Source: Methylococcus capsulatus str. Texas = ATCC 19069
GTDB taxonomy: Bacteria; Pseudomonadota; Gammaproteobacteria; Methylococcales; Methylococcaceae
Assembly (NCBI RefSeq): GCF_000424685.1
Contig: NZ_AUKJ01000016.1
Span: 1 to 64,000, forward strand
Reading direction: 5' to 3'
Length of the DNA: 64,000 nucleotides
Shown: in pieces, positions 40,031-48,940 of the stretch
How the letters are laid out: the number at the start of each line of letters is the position of its first letter
Position numbering within the stretch: position 1 is the first letter of the stretch
Notes under the pieces: generated by a model
The model's input: only the letters and a program-made list of their open reading frames with translations
Databases searched by the model: none
What the model was told of the DNA's origin: nothing
Translations under genes and position numbers: made by a program

Positions 40031-41749
40031 GTGCTGACCAAACTTGCAGGCGCGTCCGTCTACGACCCGGTGCAGGGTTGGGCGGGGGAGATCCGTGATC
40101 TGTATTTCCGGGATGGGCGCGTCGCCGCCGATCCAGGGCCCGATGCCGCCATCGACGAGGTGCACGACCTTTCGGGCCATATCCTCATGGCCGGAGCGAT
40201 CGACATCCACAGCCATATCGCCGGCGGCAACGTGAACACGGCGAGGGTGCTTCTGCCGGAGCAGCATCGGAACTCGATGGCGCGGTGGCTAAATCCTCCG
40301 GGGCTCACGCCATCCATGGGATTCGCCCCTTCGGGGCCTGCTTTGCGGTCCCCGTTGGCTCCCGCCGGACTTGGCCGTACGGCCGAATGGTCGAGCGCCG
40401 ACATCGGCCACCGTTACGCCCGGATGGGGTATACCACCGTGGTCGAGCCGGCGGTGCTGCCGGCCAACGCCCTGGACGCCCATCTGCAGATGGCCGACAT
40501 CCCCATCGTCGATACGGCGGGCCTGGCCATCCTGGGCAGCGACGATTTTCTGCTGGGATTGCTGCGCGGCAAGGCCGGCCAGGCGCAGGTCAACGACTAC
40601 GTGGCATGGACGCTGCGCGCTACCCGCTGCCTGGGACTCAAGGTGATCAACGCCGGCGGGGCCGCGGCCTTCAAATGGAACGTGCGCCAGTTCGATCTGG
40701 ACGATGTGGTGCCGTACTACGGTGTCAGCTCCCGCCAGATCCTGCAAACGCTGCAGCGGGCCGTGTGCGAGCTGGGCATCCCGCATCCCGTGCACGTCCA
40801 CTGCAACAATCTGGGTGTGCCGGGCAACGTGGAAACCGCCGTCGCCACCATGGAGGCTGCGCAGGGCCTGCCCATGCATCTGGCGCACGTCCAGTTCTAC
40901 GGTTACGGCAAGGAGGGCGCCAAGGGTTTTTCGTCGGGCGCGGCGCGTCTGATGGAGGCCTTCCACCGCCACCCCAACATCACCATGGATGTGGGTCAGG
41001 TGCTGTTCGGGCAGACGGTGACCGTTTCCGGCGACGTGATCGCGCAGTACGACCGCCACGGCGACGCCAGCCCCGGCAAATGGGCGGTGTGGGAGGCCGA
41101 GTGTGACGGCGCCGGTGGGGTGGTGCCTTACCGTTACCGGGAGCGGAGTTTCGTCAACACCCTGCAGTGGGCCGTCGGTCTCGAGATTTTCCTGCTGGCG
41201 GAAGACCCCTGGCGCCTGTTTTTCACCACCGATCATCCCAACGGCGCGCCTTTCACCGCCTATCCGGAACTGATCCGCTTGCTGATGGACGCCGACTATC
41301 GTGCATCGGTCATGGCCCGGCTCGATCAGGAGGCGCTGGCCTTGACGCTTTTGCCCCACCTGCGCCGGGAGTTTTCCCTCCATGACATTGCGGTCATGAC
41401 GCGGGCGGCGGCGGCGCGTCTTCTGGGTTTGGAAGACCGTGGCCACCTGTGTCCCGGAGCCATTGCCGATGTCGCGGTCTACCGGCCCCAGGCGGACAGG
41501 CGGGCGATGTTCGCCGATGCGGCATGGGTATGGAAAGGCGGAAGACTCGTGGTTCGCGAGGGCGCCGTAGTCGATCGCCCGGCGGGTTCGGCGCTGACCA
41601 TCGAGCCTTGCTACGACAGGCGCATCGAGCGCGACGTCAAGGCCTATTTCGATCGCTTCTACAGCCTGTCGCTGGACCATTTCACCGTGGGCGGCGTGGC
41701 TTTCGAACGCGAAGATGCCGAGCGTTTCCGCTCGATTCGGGCGGCATGA
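40031..41749 (+). CDS. FhcA-like amidohydrolase (formyltransferase/hydrolase complex subunit A)
   Basis: Encodes 572 residues from a GTG with a GGGAGGG ribosome site. It is an amidohydrolase with a full metal site: His60-x-His62, candidate carboxylysine Lys204, His255/257, His283/286 and Asp401 (TTDHPNG). Overall similarity is to FhcA/FmdA, the subunit that hydrolyses formyl-methanofuran to formate in C1 oxidation. The partner genes fhcB, fhcD and fhcC are absent from the window. Residues about 88-115 (NPPGLTPSMGFAPSGPALR...) read as a low-complexity insertion. It lies between a DUF1826-like gene and folE2, in a putative Zur operon. Confidence 0.87.
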   Translation: MLTKLAGASVYDPVQGWAGEIRDLYFRDGRVAADPGPDAAIDEVHDLSGHILMAGAIDIHSHIAGGNVNTARVLLPEQHRNSMARWLNPPGLTPSMGFAPSGPALRSPLAPAGLGRTAEWSSADIGHRYARMGYTTVVEPAVLPANALDAHLQMADIPIVDTAGLAILGSDDFLLGLLRGKAGQAQVNDYVAWTLRATRCLGLKVINAGGAAAFKWNVRQFDLDDVVPYYGVSSRQILQTLQRAVCELGIPHPVHVHCNNLGVPGNVETAVATMEAAQGLPMHLAHVQFYGYGKEGAKGFSSGAARLMEAFHRHPNITMDVGQVLFGQTVTVSGDVIAQYDRHGDASPGKWAVWEAECDGAGGVVPYRYRERSFVNTLQWAVGLEIFLLAEDPWRLFFTTDHPNGAPFTAYPELIRLLMDADYRASVMARLDQEALALTLLPHLRREFSLHDIAVMTRAAAARLLGLEDRGHLCPGAIADVAVYRPQADRRAMFADAAWVWKGGRLVVREGAVVDRPAGSALTIEPCYDRRIERDVKAYFDRFYSLSLDHFTVGGVAFEREDAERFRSIRAA

Positions 41750-41806
41750 GAGCCGGTGGCGTACGGCGTGGGCCCTCCGGGATTTCGAAGCGATCGGGGA
41801 CGAGGC

Positions 41807-42613
41807 ATGGAGGAAGAAGGTCTGGCCATCGACGACGTGCAAGGCCGAGCGGACCTGCGCCGGATAGACATCGACAGGGTCGGGATCAAGGGCATTCGCC
41901 ATCCGGTGAGGGTCCGGGATCGAAGTCTGGGCGAACAGCACACCGTCGCCCGTTTCGACATGGCAGTGAGTCTGCCGCACCATTTCAAGGGAACCCATAT
42001 GTCGCGCTTCGTGGAGATCATCAATGGCCACGACTGCGAGATCGACATCGTCTCCTTCGAGGCGATGCTGGCGGAAATGATGCAGCGCCTGAACGCCGAG
42101 GCGGGTCGCATCGAAATGCGTTTTCCCTATTTTCTGGAAAAACGCGCGCCGGTGACAGGTGTCCGGAGTCTCATGGATTACGAGGTCGCCTTGATCGGCG
42201 AAGTTTCCGTCGCCGCAACGACGACATGGCTTGGTGTGACCGTGCCGGTCACCAGCCTGTGCCCTTGTTCCAAGGCGATTTCCGAACGCGGCGCTCACAA
42301 CCAGCGCTCTCATGTCAAGACCGCCGTGCGCATGCGTGATTTCGTGTGGATCGAAGAGCTGATCGAGTGGGTGGAGGCAGAGGCCTCCTCACCGATTTAC
42401 GGCCTCCTGAAACGTCCCGACGAAAAGTACGTCACCGAATACGCCTATGACCATCCCCGCTTCGTGGAGGATCTGGTACGCGGCGTGGCCGCCCGCCTGG
42501 ACACCGAACCGCGCATCGCGGCATATGCGGTCGAGGTGGAAAATTTCGAGTCCATCCACAACCATTCGGCCTACGCGCTGATCGAGCGCGACAAGCGGAC
42601 GGCGGACGCTTGA
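41807..42613 (+). CDS. folE2: GTP cyclohydrolase FolE2 (type IB)
   Basis: Encodes 268 residues from ATG 41807. The [10 protein letters not shown] segment, the active-site Cys152/Cys154 (TSLCPCSKA) and [10 protein letters not shown] are FolE2 marks. It makes dihydroneopterin triphosphate from GTP for folate or methanopterin. Unlike FolE, this type does not need zinc and is often Zur-regulated, which fits the neighbours. The start follows the FhcA-like gene by 57 bp; an earlier in-frame GTG (41756) is possible. Confidence 0.94.
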   Translation: MEEEGLAIDDVQGRADLRRIDIDRVGIKGIRHPVRVRDRSLGEQHTVARFDMAVSLPHHFKGTHMSRFVEIINGHDCEIDIVSFEAMLAEMMQRLNAEAGRIEMRFPYFLEKRAPVTGVRSLMDYEVALIGEVSVAATTTWLGVTVPVTSLCPCSKAISERGAHNQRSHVKTAVRMRDFVWIEELIEWVEAEASSPIYGLLKRPDEKYVTEYAYDHPRFVEDLVRGVAARLDTEPRIAAYAVEVENFESIHNHSAYALIERDKRTADA

Positions 42614-42710
42614 GACCTCGGCCTTCTGCCGCTGGCGGCCTTGGATTCCCTGGGACGGGAGCCGACGCGATCGAATAGAATGGCAGGCCCGAAATCGCCC
42701 GGACCGTTCC

Positions 42711-43550
42711 ATGAACCGATTGCTCGCCTTGCTCGCCCAGGATCGCCCGCTGATCATGGGCATCCTCAACGTCACCCCCGACAGTTTCTCCGACGGCGGC
42801 CTGTATGACGATGTCGAGCAGGCCGTCCGCCGCGGCGTGTTCATGGCGGGAGAGGGCGCCGACGTGATCGACGTGGGGGGAGAGTCGACCCGGCCGGGAG
42901 CGGAGCCGGTCGAGGCCGCGGTCCAACTGGCTCGTGTGGTGCCGGTCATCGAACGCCTGCGGGGGCTGCTCCCCGGACGGGTGGCGATCAGCGTCGATAC
43001 GACACAGGGGGAAGTGGCCCGCGCGGCCCTGAGGGCCGGTGCCGATCTGATCAACGACGTGTCCGCGGGGCGGGATGATTCCGCGATGCTGCCGCTGGCG
43101 GCGGCCGAGCGCGCGCCGGTCGTGCTGATGCACATGCAGGGTACGCCTTTGACCATGCAGGAGCGACCGCATTACGAAGACGTGGTTGCCGAAGTGCTGG
43201 CGTTCCTGCTGGAGCGGGCGGAGGCAGCCGGGCGCGCCGGCGTTCCGCACGACTCCATCCTGCTCGATCCGGGCATCGGCTTCGGCAAGCGGCGGGACGA
43301 CAATCTGAAGCTGATGGCCCACCTGGACCGCTTCGTCGCAACGGGGTATCCGGTGCTGCTGGGCACCAGCCGGAAGCGCTTCATGGGGGCGGTCTGCGGC
43401 GAAACCGAGCCGGCGGCGCTGGTGCCGGCGACGGTGGCGACGACTGCGCTGGGTGTATCAGCCGGCGTGCGGGTGTTCCGGGTTCACGACGTGAAGGAGA
43501 ATCGGCAGGCGGCGGATGTCGCGGAGGCGATCCGCCGAGCGCGGCTTTAG
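42711..43550 (+). CDS. folP: Dihydropteroate synthase
   Basis: Encodes 279 residues of the pterin-binding TIM barrel. GILNVTPDSFSDGG, DVGGESTRPGAEPV and DPGIGFGKRRDDNL are signature segments. It joins the pterin pyrophosphate with p-aminobenzoate. It lies 97 bp behind folE2 and may be co-transcribed; a TAGAAT-like -10 (42675-42680) could give a separate promoter. It ends 4 bp from the convergent panD. Confidence 0.96.
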   Translation: MNRLLALLAQDRPLIMGILNVTPDSFSDGGLYDDVEQAVRRGVFMAGEGADVIDVGGESTRPGAEPVEAAVQLARVVPVIERLRGLLPGRVAISVDTTQGEVARAALRAGADLINDVSAGRDDSAMLPLAAAERAPVVLMHMQGTPLTMQERPHYEDVVAEVLAFLLERAEAAGRAGVPHDSILLDPGIGFGKRRDDNLKLMAHLDRFVATGYPVLLGTSRKRFMGAVCGETEPAALVPATVATTALGVSAGVRVFRVHDVKENRQAADVAEAIRRARL

Positions 43551-43554
43551 GTCT

Positions 43555-43935
43555 TCAGGCCGCCTGAACCGGGATGGCGTGGCTGGTCCGGGTGATTTGG
43601 TTGTTTTCGTCGACGTAGACGAGGTTCGGCCGGTAGGCGGCCAGTTCGGCCTGGTTCAAACCGACGTAGGCGCAGATGATGACGATATCGCCCACGGCGG
43701 CGAGGCGGGCGGCTGCGCCGTTGACTGAGATGGTGCCGGATCCGTCGGCGGCGCGGATGGCATAGGTGGTAAAGCGTTCCCCGTTGTTGACGTTGTAGAT
43801 CTGGATTTGCTCGTATTCGCGAATGCCGGCACAGTCGAGCAGTGAGCCGTCGATGGCGCAGGAGCCTTCGTATTCGAGCTCCGAATGGGTCACACGCGCT
43901 CGGTGCAACTTGGCTTTCAACATCGTGGTTTGCAT
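43555..43935 (-). CDS. panD: Aspartate 1-decarboxylase (pyruvoyl enzyme)
   Basis: Encodes 126 residues. Self-cleavage between Gly24 and Ser25 (YEGSCAID) makes the pyruvoyl cofactor. It supplies beta-alanine for pantothenate. The start was set at [10 protein letters not shown] so that the cleavage site falls at 24/25 as in E. coli. It is the last gene of the pcnB-folK-panB-panC-panD row; a hairpin GCGGC/GCCGC (43541-43563) at its end overlaps the convergent folP stop. Confidence 0.96.
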   Translation of the reverse strand: MQTTMLKAKLHRARVTHSELEYEGSCAIDGSLLDCAGIREYEQIQIYNVNNGERFTTYAIRAADGSGTISVNGAAARLAAVGDIVIICAYVGLNQAELAAYRPNLVYVDENNQITRTSHAIPVQAA

Positions 43936-44035
43936 TGAGCGTACCTGTCAGGTCTGATCAGGGCGTGGGATTATGCCGGATGGGCCGGAGCGTAGCAATC
44001 CGGCGACTGTGGCGAATCGGAAACAATCCATTTCG

Positions 44036-44896
44036 TCAACGGGTTGTGTCGAGGGAAATCAGGACGTTGTCGATCAATCGTGCCCTGCCCAGATGCGCCG
44101 CGGCCAGGATCACGAGTGCGCTGTCGTCTGCCGAAGGCGCGGCGAGGTCCTGCTGTCGCCGGATGCTGACATAATCGACCGAAAAACCACCGGCTTCGAG
44201 TGTCGCGCTGGCTTCTTGCTCGATGCGGGCATAGTCCCGTTCTCCCGCGCGCACGGCTTCGGCGGCCTGGTTCAGGGTGCGGAAGATGAGGGAGGCGCGT
44301 TCCTTCTGCTCCGGGCTGAGATAGGCGTTGCGGGAGCTCATGGCGAGGCCGCTGGGCTCGCGGACCGTCGGGACACCCATGATCGTCACGGCCATGTCGA
44401 GGTCGCGCACCATCTTGCGGATGACGGTCAGTTGCTGAAAGTCCTTTTCGCCGAACAAGGCGAGGTCCGGCCGGACCCGGTTCAACAGCTTGCAGACCAC
44501 GGTAGCGACGCCGCGGAAATGGCCGGGCCGGAATTTTCCGCAGAGCTGTTCCGACAGGCCGGGTACTTCGACAAAGGTGGCCGGCTGGCCGTCATCGGGG
44601 TAGACGTCGGCGGCGTCGGGCAGATACAGCAGGTCGGCCTGATGGGCGCGCAGTCGTTCGATGTCCTGTTCGGGCGTGCGGGGATAGGCGGCCAGATCTT
44701 CGTCGGGTCCGAACTGGGTCGGGTTGACGAAGATGCTGACCACGACCCGCCGGGCCTTGGTCTTCGCCGTGTCGACCAGATGCAGATGGCCGGCGTGCAG
44801 GTTGCCCATCGTAGGTACGAACGCGATGCTGTCGTCTGCCGCCCGCCAGGGCGCCAGGACCGCTTCCAGCTCCGTTTTGGTGGAGACGATTTTCAT
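44036..44896 (-). CDS. panC: Pantothenate synthetase
   Basis: Encodes 286 residues. The ATP-binding FVPTMGNLHAGHLHLV (HxGH) and FGEKDFQQL segments identify the pantoate-beta-alanine ligase. It overlaps panB by 4 bp (ATGA) and is 100 bp upstream of panD in the same direction. Confidence 0.96.
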   Translation of the reverse strand: MKIVSTKTELEAVLAPWRAADDSIAFVPTMGNLHAGHLHLVDTAKTKARRVVVSIFVNPTQFGPDEDLAAYPRTPEQDIERLRAHQADLLYLPDAADVYPDDGQPATFVEVPGLSEQLCGKFRPGHFRGVATVVCKLLNRVRPDLALFGEKDFQQLTVIRKMVRDLDMAVTIMGVPTVREPSGLAMSSRNAYLSPEQKERASLIFRTLNQAAEAVRAGERDYARIEQEASATLEAGGFSVDYVSIRRQQDLAAPSADDSALVILAAAHLGRARLIDNVLISLDTTR

Positions 44897-45702
44897 GGAC
44901 CGTCGCGGCCGAAACTGTGCCTGTCGCCCGGGAAGATGCCGGCCTTGACCTCGCGCACGTAGGCCGAGACGGCCTCACGAACCCCTGCATTGCCGGCGAG
45001 GAAGTCTTTGCAGAAACGCGGGAGTCGTGCGCTCATGCCCAGCATGTCCTGCCAGACCAAGACCTGGCCGTCGCAATGCCGCCCGGCGCCGATGCCAATG
45101 GTGGGGATGTCGACCGCGCCGGTGATTTCCTGCGCCAGCTCCCAGGGGATGCATTCGAGCACCAGGAGCATTGCGCCGGCCTCGGCCAACTGGCGGGCAT
45201 CTTCGACCATGCGGCATGCCGATTCGGCGTCGCGACCCTGCAGCGCGTAACGGCCCAGCCGGTGGATGGCTTGCGGCTGCAGGCCCAGATGGCCGCATAC
45301 CGGGACATTCTGTTCCGTCAGGAACCGGACCACGTCGAGCCGTTCCCGCCCGCCTTCCAACTTGACCACCTGCGCCCCGCCGTCGCGGATCAGCCGGGCG
45401 GCGCTGCGGACCGCCTGTTCCGGAGTGCAATAGCTCAGGAAAGGGAGGTCGGCCAGTACCAGTGCACGGCGCGCGGCTCGCTGCACGCAGGCGGTGTGGT
45501 ACACCATGTGGTCGAGCGTGACACTCAAGGTGGTGGGCTGGCCCTGGATGACGTTGCCGAGCGAATCGCCCACCAGGATGACCTCGATGCCGGCTTCGTC
45601 CTGCAAGGCTGCGGACGATGCGTCGTAGGCAGTGAGGCAGGCGATTTTTTCGCCGCGCCGCTTCATGGCGAGCAGGTCGGGCAGAGTCACCGGATCAGTC
45701 AT
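44893..45702 (-). CDS. panB: 3-methyl-2-oxobutanoate hydroxymethyltransferase
   Basis: Encodes 269 residues from ATG 45702, which lies inside the end of folK. CLTAYDASSA and VGDSLGNVIQG are the signatures of the TIM-barrel enzyme that forms ketopantoate with methylene-tetrahydrofolate. A longer upstream reading in the same frame runs through folK and is rejected. Confidence 0.96.
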   Translation of the reverse strand: MTDPVTLPDLLAMKRRGEKIACLTAYDASSAALQDEAGIEVILVGDSLGNVIQGQPTTLSVTLDHMVYHTACVQRAARRALVLADLPFLSYCTPEQAVRSAARLIRDGGAQVVKLEGGRERLDVVRFLTEQNVPVCGHLGLQPQAIHRLGRYALQGRDAESACRMVEDARQLAEAGAMLLVLECIPWELAQEITGAVDIPTIGIGAGRHCDGQVLVWQDMLGMSARLPRFCKDFLAGNAGVREAVSAYVREVKAGIFPGDRHSFGRDGP

Positions 45703-46192
45703 GGGCGATGACCGAAAGGCCCCGCAAGGGGCAGTTCCGGACCAGTTCTCGCAAGGGGCCCCGGTCGGGAATGTCGAGGTCGGGCGCGATTTCCGCCAGC
45801 GGATACAGCACAAATTCCCGTTCGGCGATGCCAGGATGCGGCAGCCTCAGGGTCTCCGTGTCGAGTACGAGATCGTCGTAGAGCAGCAGGTCGAGGTCGA
45901 GTGTCCGGGGCCCCCAGCGTTCGCCGGTCCGTACCCGGCCGTGGATCCGCTCGATCCGTTGCAGGGCGTGGAGCAGCGCCTGCGGTGCCAGGGAGGTGGC
46001 GACGGCCATGACGGCATTGACGTAATCCGGCTGGCCGCTCGGCCCCATCGGAGCACTGCGGTAAAGGCTGGAAAAGGCGAGTTCCCGCACGCCGGGGACG
46101 GCACCGATGGCCCGCCGGGCTGTCCGCACGGTTTCGGCCGCATTGCCGAGATTGCCGCCGAGACCGATGTAGGCCTTGCTTTCGCCGCTCAT
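45695..46192 (-). CDS. folK: Hydroxymethyl-dihydropterin pyrophosphokinase
   Basis: Encodes 165 residues. AYIGLGGNLGNAAE, RSAPMGPSGQPDYVNAV and GPRTLDLDLLLYDD are HPPK signatures. It prepares the pterin substrate for FolP, which is encoded 2.6 kb away on the other strand. It overlaps panB by 8 bp. Confidence 0.96.
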   Translation of the reverse strand: MSGESKAYIGLGGNLGNAAETVRTARRAIGAVPGVRELAFSSLYRSAPMGPSGQPDYVNAVMAVATSLAPQALLHALQRIERIHGRVRTGERWGPRTLDLDLLLYDDLVLDTETLRLPHPGIAEREFVLYPLAEIAPDLDIPDRGPLRELVRNCPLRGLSVIAHD

Positions 46193-46204
46193 TCCGGGAA
46201 AGGA

Positions 46205-47617
46205 TCAGGCCGCCGCTACCGGAGGGCGTCCGCGCCGTTTCCGGGGCCTGGATTTTCCGCCGGACCTGCGGCCGGTGCGGGTCATGGCCTTCTGCTCGGC
46301 TTCATCGGCAGACTGGAACCGAGTCCACCATTCCGCCAGCTCCGGTTCGGCTTCGCCGGTCTCCGCCCGCAGGACGAGGAAATCATAGGCGGCACGGAAA
46401 CGCGGATGGCTCAGGAGGCGGAAGGGACGCCCCCCTTGCGTCTTGTCGAAACGGGACTGCAGCAGCCAGATTTCCCGCATCGGGAGCCCGATCGTCTTCG
46501 GGAAGGCGGTGTGTCGGATCTGGCGGGAGATGACCTTCGATGCGGCCTCCTGATAAGCCACGATGGGGTTCTCGCCCTCGGCGATCCGGGCTTCGGCCCG
46601 GCTGCGGACCGGCTCCCACAGCAAGGCGGAGAACAGGAAATAGGGTGCGACGGCTTTGTCTTCCTGCACGCGCTGGTCGGTGCGTTCCAGCGCCTTGGCC
46701 AGGAAAATCAACGGGAACCCGCCATTTTCGCGGGCCAGGCAGTTTTCCGTTTCAGGGAAAAGCGAACCGAACAGCCGGAAATGGCGAAGCTGTTCGAAGG
46801 TCTGTACCGCGTAACCTGCCAGGAACAACTTGACGATCTCGTCGTAGAGGCGGGCCGCCGGAATGTCCCGCAGCAGGTCGGCCAGGCGGTGAATCGGTTC
46901 GGCGCAGCTCGGATGCAAGGTGAAGCCGAGCTTCACCGCAAACCGGATCGCCCGCAGCATCCGCACCGGGTCTTCCCGGTAACGCTGTTCGGGATCACCG
47001 ATGAGTCGCAGCGACGCGTTGCGGTGGTCGTCCATTCCTCCCACGTAATCGATGACCGAGAAGTCGCTGATGTTGTAATACAGCGCATTGACCGTGAAAT
47101 CGCGCCGGAAGGCGTCTTCCTCGATGGTGCCGTAGACGTTGTCGCGCAGAATGCGTCCGCCTTCGGTAACATGCTCGTCGTGCGGCTCGCGGGTCAATGC
47201 GCGGAAGGTGGCGACCTCGATGATCTCCTCGCCGAAGTGTACATGGGCGAGGCGGAAGCGGCGGCCGATCAACCTGCAGTTCCGGAAAACGGCTTTGATT
47301 TCCTCGGGGTGGGCATCGGTGACCACGTCGAAATCTTTCGGTTCCCGCCCCAGCAGCAGGTCCCGCACGCAGCCGCCGACCAGGTAGGCCTGATAACCCG
47401 CTTTACGCAGTCGATAGAGCACCTTCAGCGCATTGTCGCTGATCAGCGCGCGCGAGATCGAATGTTCGGAGCGGGAATAAATCCGCGGACCGGCGGAAAC
47501 GGGATCCGGCGCTGCCGCAGCGGCGGGACGCAACGCACCGATCAGCCGTTTGATGAAGGCGAAGATTTCCAGAGGATTTGTTGGTTGTTTGGTTATAGGA
47601 AGTTGTACGGAAATCAT
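46205..47617 (-). CDS. pcnB: Poly(A) polymerase I
   Basis: Encodes 470 residues from ATG 47617 (a longer reading to 47671 lacks a ribosome site). The class II nucleotidyltransferase site is GGCVRDLLLG (81-90) with the D95-x-D97 pair. The EEIIEVATFR segment and a very basic C-terminus (RTGRRSGGKSRPRKRRGRP) distinguish PcnB from CCA-adding enzymes. It adds poly(A) tails that speed RNA decay. First gene of the pcnB-folK-pan row. Confidence 0.93.
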   Translation of the reverse strand: MISVQLPITKQPTNPLEIFAFIKRLIGALRPAAAAAPDPVSAGPRIYSRSEHSISRALISDNALKVLYRLRKAGYQAYLVGGCVRDLLLGREPKDFDVVTDAHPEEIKAVFRNCRLIGRRFRLAHVHFGEEIIEVATFRALTREPHDEHVTEGGRILRDNVYGTIEEDAFRRDFTVNALYYNISDFSVIDYVGGMDDHRNASLRLIGDPEQRYREDPVRMLRAIRFAVKLGFTLHPSCAEPIHRLADLLRDIPAARLYDEIVKLFLAGYAVQTFEQLRHFRLFGSLFPETENCLARENGGFPLIFLAKALERTDQRVQEDKAVAPYFLFSALLWEPVRSRAEARIAEGENPIVAYQEAASKVISRQIRHTAFPKTIGLPMREIWLLQSRFDKTQGGRPFRLLSHPRFRAAYDFLVLRAETGEAEPELAEWWTRFQSADEAEQKAMTRTGRRSGGKSRPRKRRGRPPVAAA

Positions 47618-47642
47618 AACCCAGCTCCAAGACCGGCTCAAT

Positions 47643-47664
47643 CGAGCGCCCCTTGCGGCGCTCG
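47643..47664. repeat. Hairpin in the pcnB/cmoA divergent region
   Basis: A perfect 8-bp stem, CGAGCGCC (47643-47650) and GGCGCTCG (47657-47664), with a 6-nt loop, in the 73-bp space between divergent pcnB and cmoA. It could be an operator or a leader structure; no consensus promoter elements were found around it. Confidence 0.4.
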
Positions 47665-47690
47665 TATCCATCGTCGAAATTCATAACTCG

Positions 47691-48419
47691 ATGTCCAGAG
47701 ACGAAATTTACAGACAGTCACAGTCATTCCTCGACGACTTCGGATTCGGTGAGAGCGTTGCGACCGTGTTCGATGACATGTTGGAGCGCTCGGTGCCCTT
47801 CTATGCCGAACTGCAGCGCATGATCGCCGAAATGGCCGGCGACTTCGCCATGCCGCACACCCGCATCTACGATTTCGGCTGCTCCACGGGCACCACCTTG
47901 ATCGGCCTGGACCAGGCTATCGGGCCGCGTGGACTGACACTGGTGGGGGTCGACAACTCCCAGGAAATGCTGGCGAAATGCCGCGCCAAGATGGCAGGGC
48001 ACGCCTTCGCCAACGCCGTCGAGCTGACCCGTGCCGACCTGAATCAGGGGGTCGTCATGGAGAACGCCTCGCTGGCCTTGATGATACTGACCTTGCAGTT
48101 CGTCCGCCCGCTCTACCGCGACAGGCTGGTCAGGGCCATCCACGACGGGCTGGAGGAAAATGGCGCGCTGGTTCTGGTGGAGAAAGTGCTCGGCGAGAGC
48201 TCCCTCTTCAATCGCTCCTTCATCAAGTACTACTACGAATTCAAGAAGCGCAACGGCTACACCGAACTGGAGATTGCCCAGAAGCGCGAAGCCCTGGAAA
48301 ACGTCCTGGTACCGTACAAGCTGGCGGAGAACCTCGAGATGCTCGAATCGGCCGGCTTCCGCTACGTCGACGTGTTCTTCAAGTGGTACAACTTCGTCGG
48401 CATAGTGGCCGTCAAGTGA
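47691..48419 (+). CDS. cmoA: Carboxy-SAM synthase
   Basis: Encodes 242 residues from ATG 47691. Motif I DFGCSTGTTL is at 61-70, and the Ala/Asn-rich ENASLALMILTLQFV and FKKRNGYTELEIAQKREALENVL segments match CmoA. It converts SAM and prephenate to carboxy-SAM for wobble-uridine modification of tRNA. The partner CmoB is not adjacent, which is unusual but not rare. Confidence 0.93.
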   Translation: MSRDEIYRQSQSFLDDFGFGESVATVFDDMLERSVPFYAELQRMIAEMAGDFAMPHTRIYDFGCSTGTTLIGLDQAIGPRGLTLVGVDNSQEMLAKCRAKMAGHAFANAVELTRADLNQGVVMENASLALMILTLQFVRPLYRDRLVRAIHDGLEENGALVLVEKVLGESSLFNRSFIKYYYEFKKRNGYTELEIAQKREALENVLVPYKLAENLEMLESAGFRYVDVFFKWYNFVGIVAVK

Positions 48420-48519
48420 GGGCATCTGGAGATGTGCGCAGTCATGTAGTATCATGTGCCCCTCTTCCAAGACGGTTGAGCGGTATCCGGAAGCTTCCGG
48501 GACTGCCGGTTTTCGATCT

Positions 48520-48595
48520 GTCCCCATCGTCTAGAGGCCCAGGACACCGCCCTCTCACGGCGGCGACGGGGGTTCGAATCCCCCTGGGGACGCCA
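48520..48595 (+). tRNA. tRNA-Glu (anticodon CTC)
   Basis: A complete 76-nt cloverleaf with encoded CCA end. The acceptor pairs GTCCCCA with TGGGGAC, the anticodon loop is CTCTCAC with CTC at 48554-48556, and the T-arm contains GGTTCGAATCC. Sequence is very close to other proteobacterial tRNA-Glu except for the CTC anticodon. A perfect palindrome CCGGAAGCTTCCGG (48487-48500) lies just upstream. Confidence 0.97.
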
Positions 48596-48624
48596 TGACT
48601 TCACCGGGCTGAAGTGCCGAGGCC

Positions 48625-48657
48625 GCCCGTCCATGACGGATGCGTTCCGGGCTTTTT
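48625..48657 (+). terminator. Possible intrinsic terminator after tRNA-Glu
   Basis: GCCCG (48625-48629) can pair with CGGGC (48648-48652), directly followed by five T residues (48653-48657). An inner hairpin CCGTC-CAT-GACGG (48627-48639) competes. It lies 30 bp after the tRNA end. The stem is short, so confidence is limited. Confidence 0.45.
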
Positions 48658-48940
48658 GGCCGACATCCTCCTTCCATTTCCATGTTGGCCAATGTCGTGA
48701 TCTCCGGGTGACCGGTGTCGGCCCGGCGTTGCCGTCGAGCTTCTGTCCTGCTCGAAACGGAAAACGAGTTCTTGAACGGGCGAAGGTCCCCGGGTCCAGA
48801 ACGTCGGACGTTCCGGGGTCTGGCGGTCGACGAACCCGGAGCTGCTCCCGGCCGCGCCACCTGTTGATAGAATCCATGCGGGCCGGTCGCCAATGGTGAA
48901 AAGCCCATTTCCTATGCCATCCACAGACGCAGGAGGAATC
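48658..48940. other. Region with no identified gene, leader of the Gln-rich gene
   Basis: Together with the tRNA 3' flank this is a stretch of about 345 bp without a gene. Short open frames exist on both strands but have no ribosome sites and no family similarity. The only useful signal is the AGGAGG ribosome site just before 48941. Confidence 0.5.

Noticed and set aside
40289-42313. 674-codon open frame antisense to the FhcA-like and folE2 genes
   Set aside because: His/Gln/Arg-rich composition is typical of reverse-strand shadows; the plus-strand genes have clear catalytic motifs.
45632-47686. 684-codon plus-strand open frame over folK and pcnB
   Set aside because: Lies opposite two recognisable genes and has no recognisable domain.
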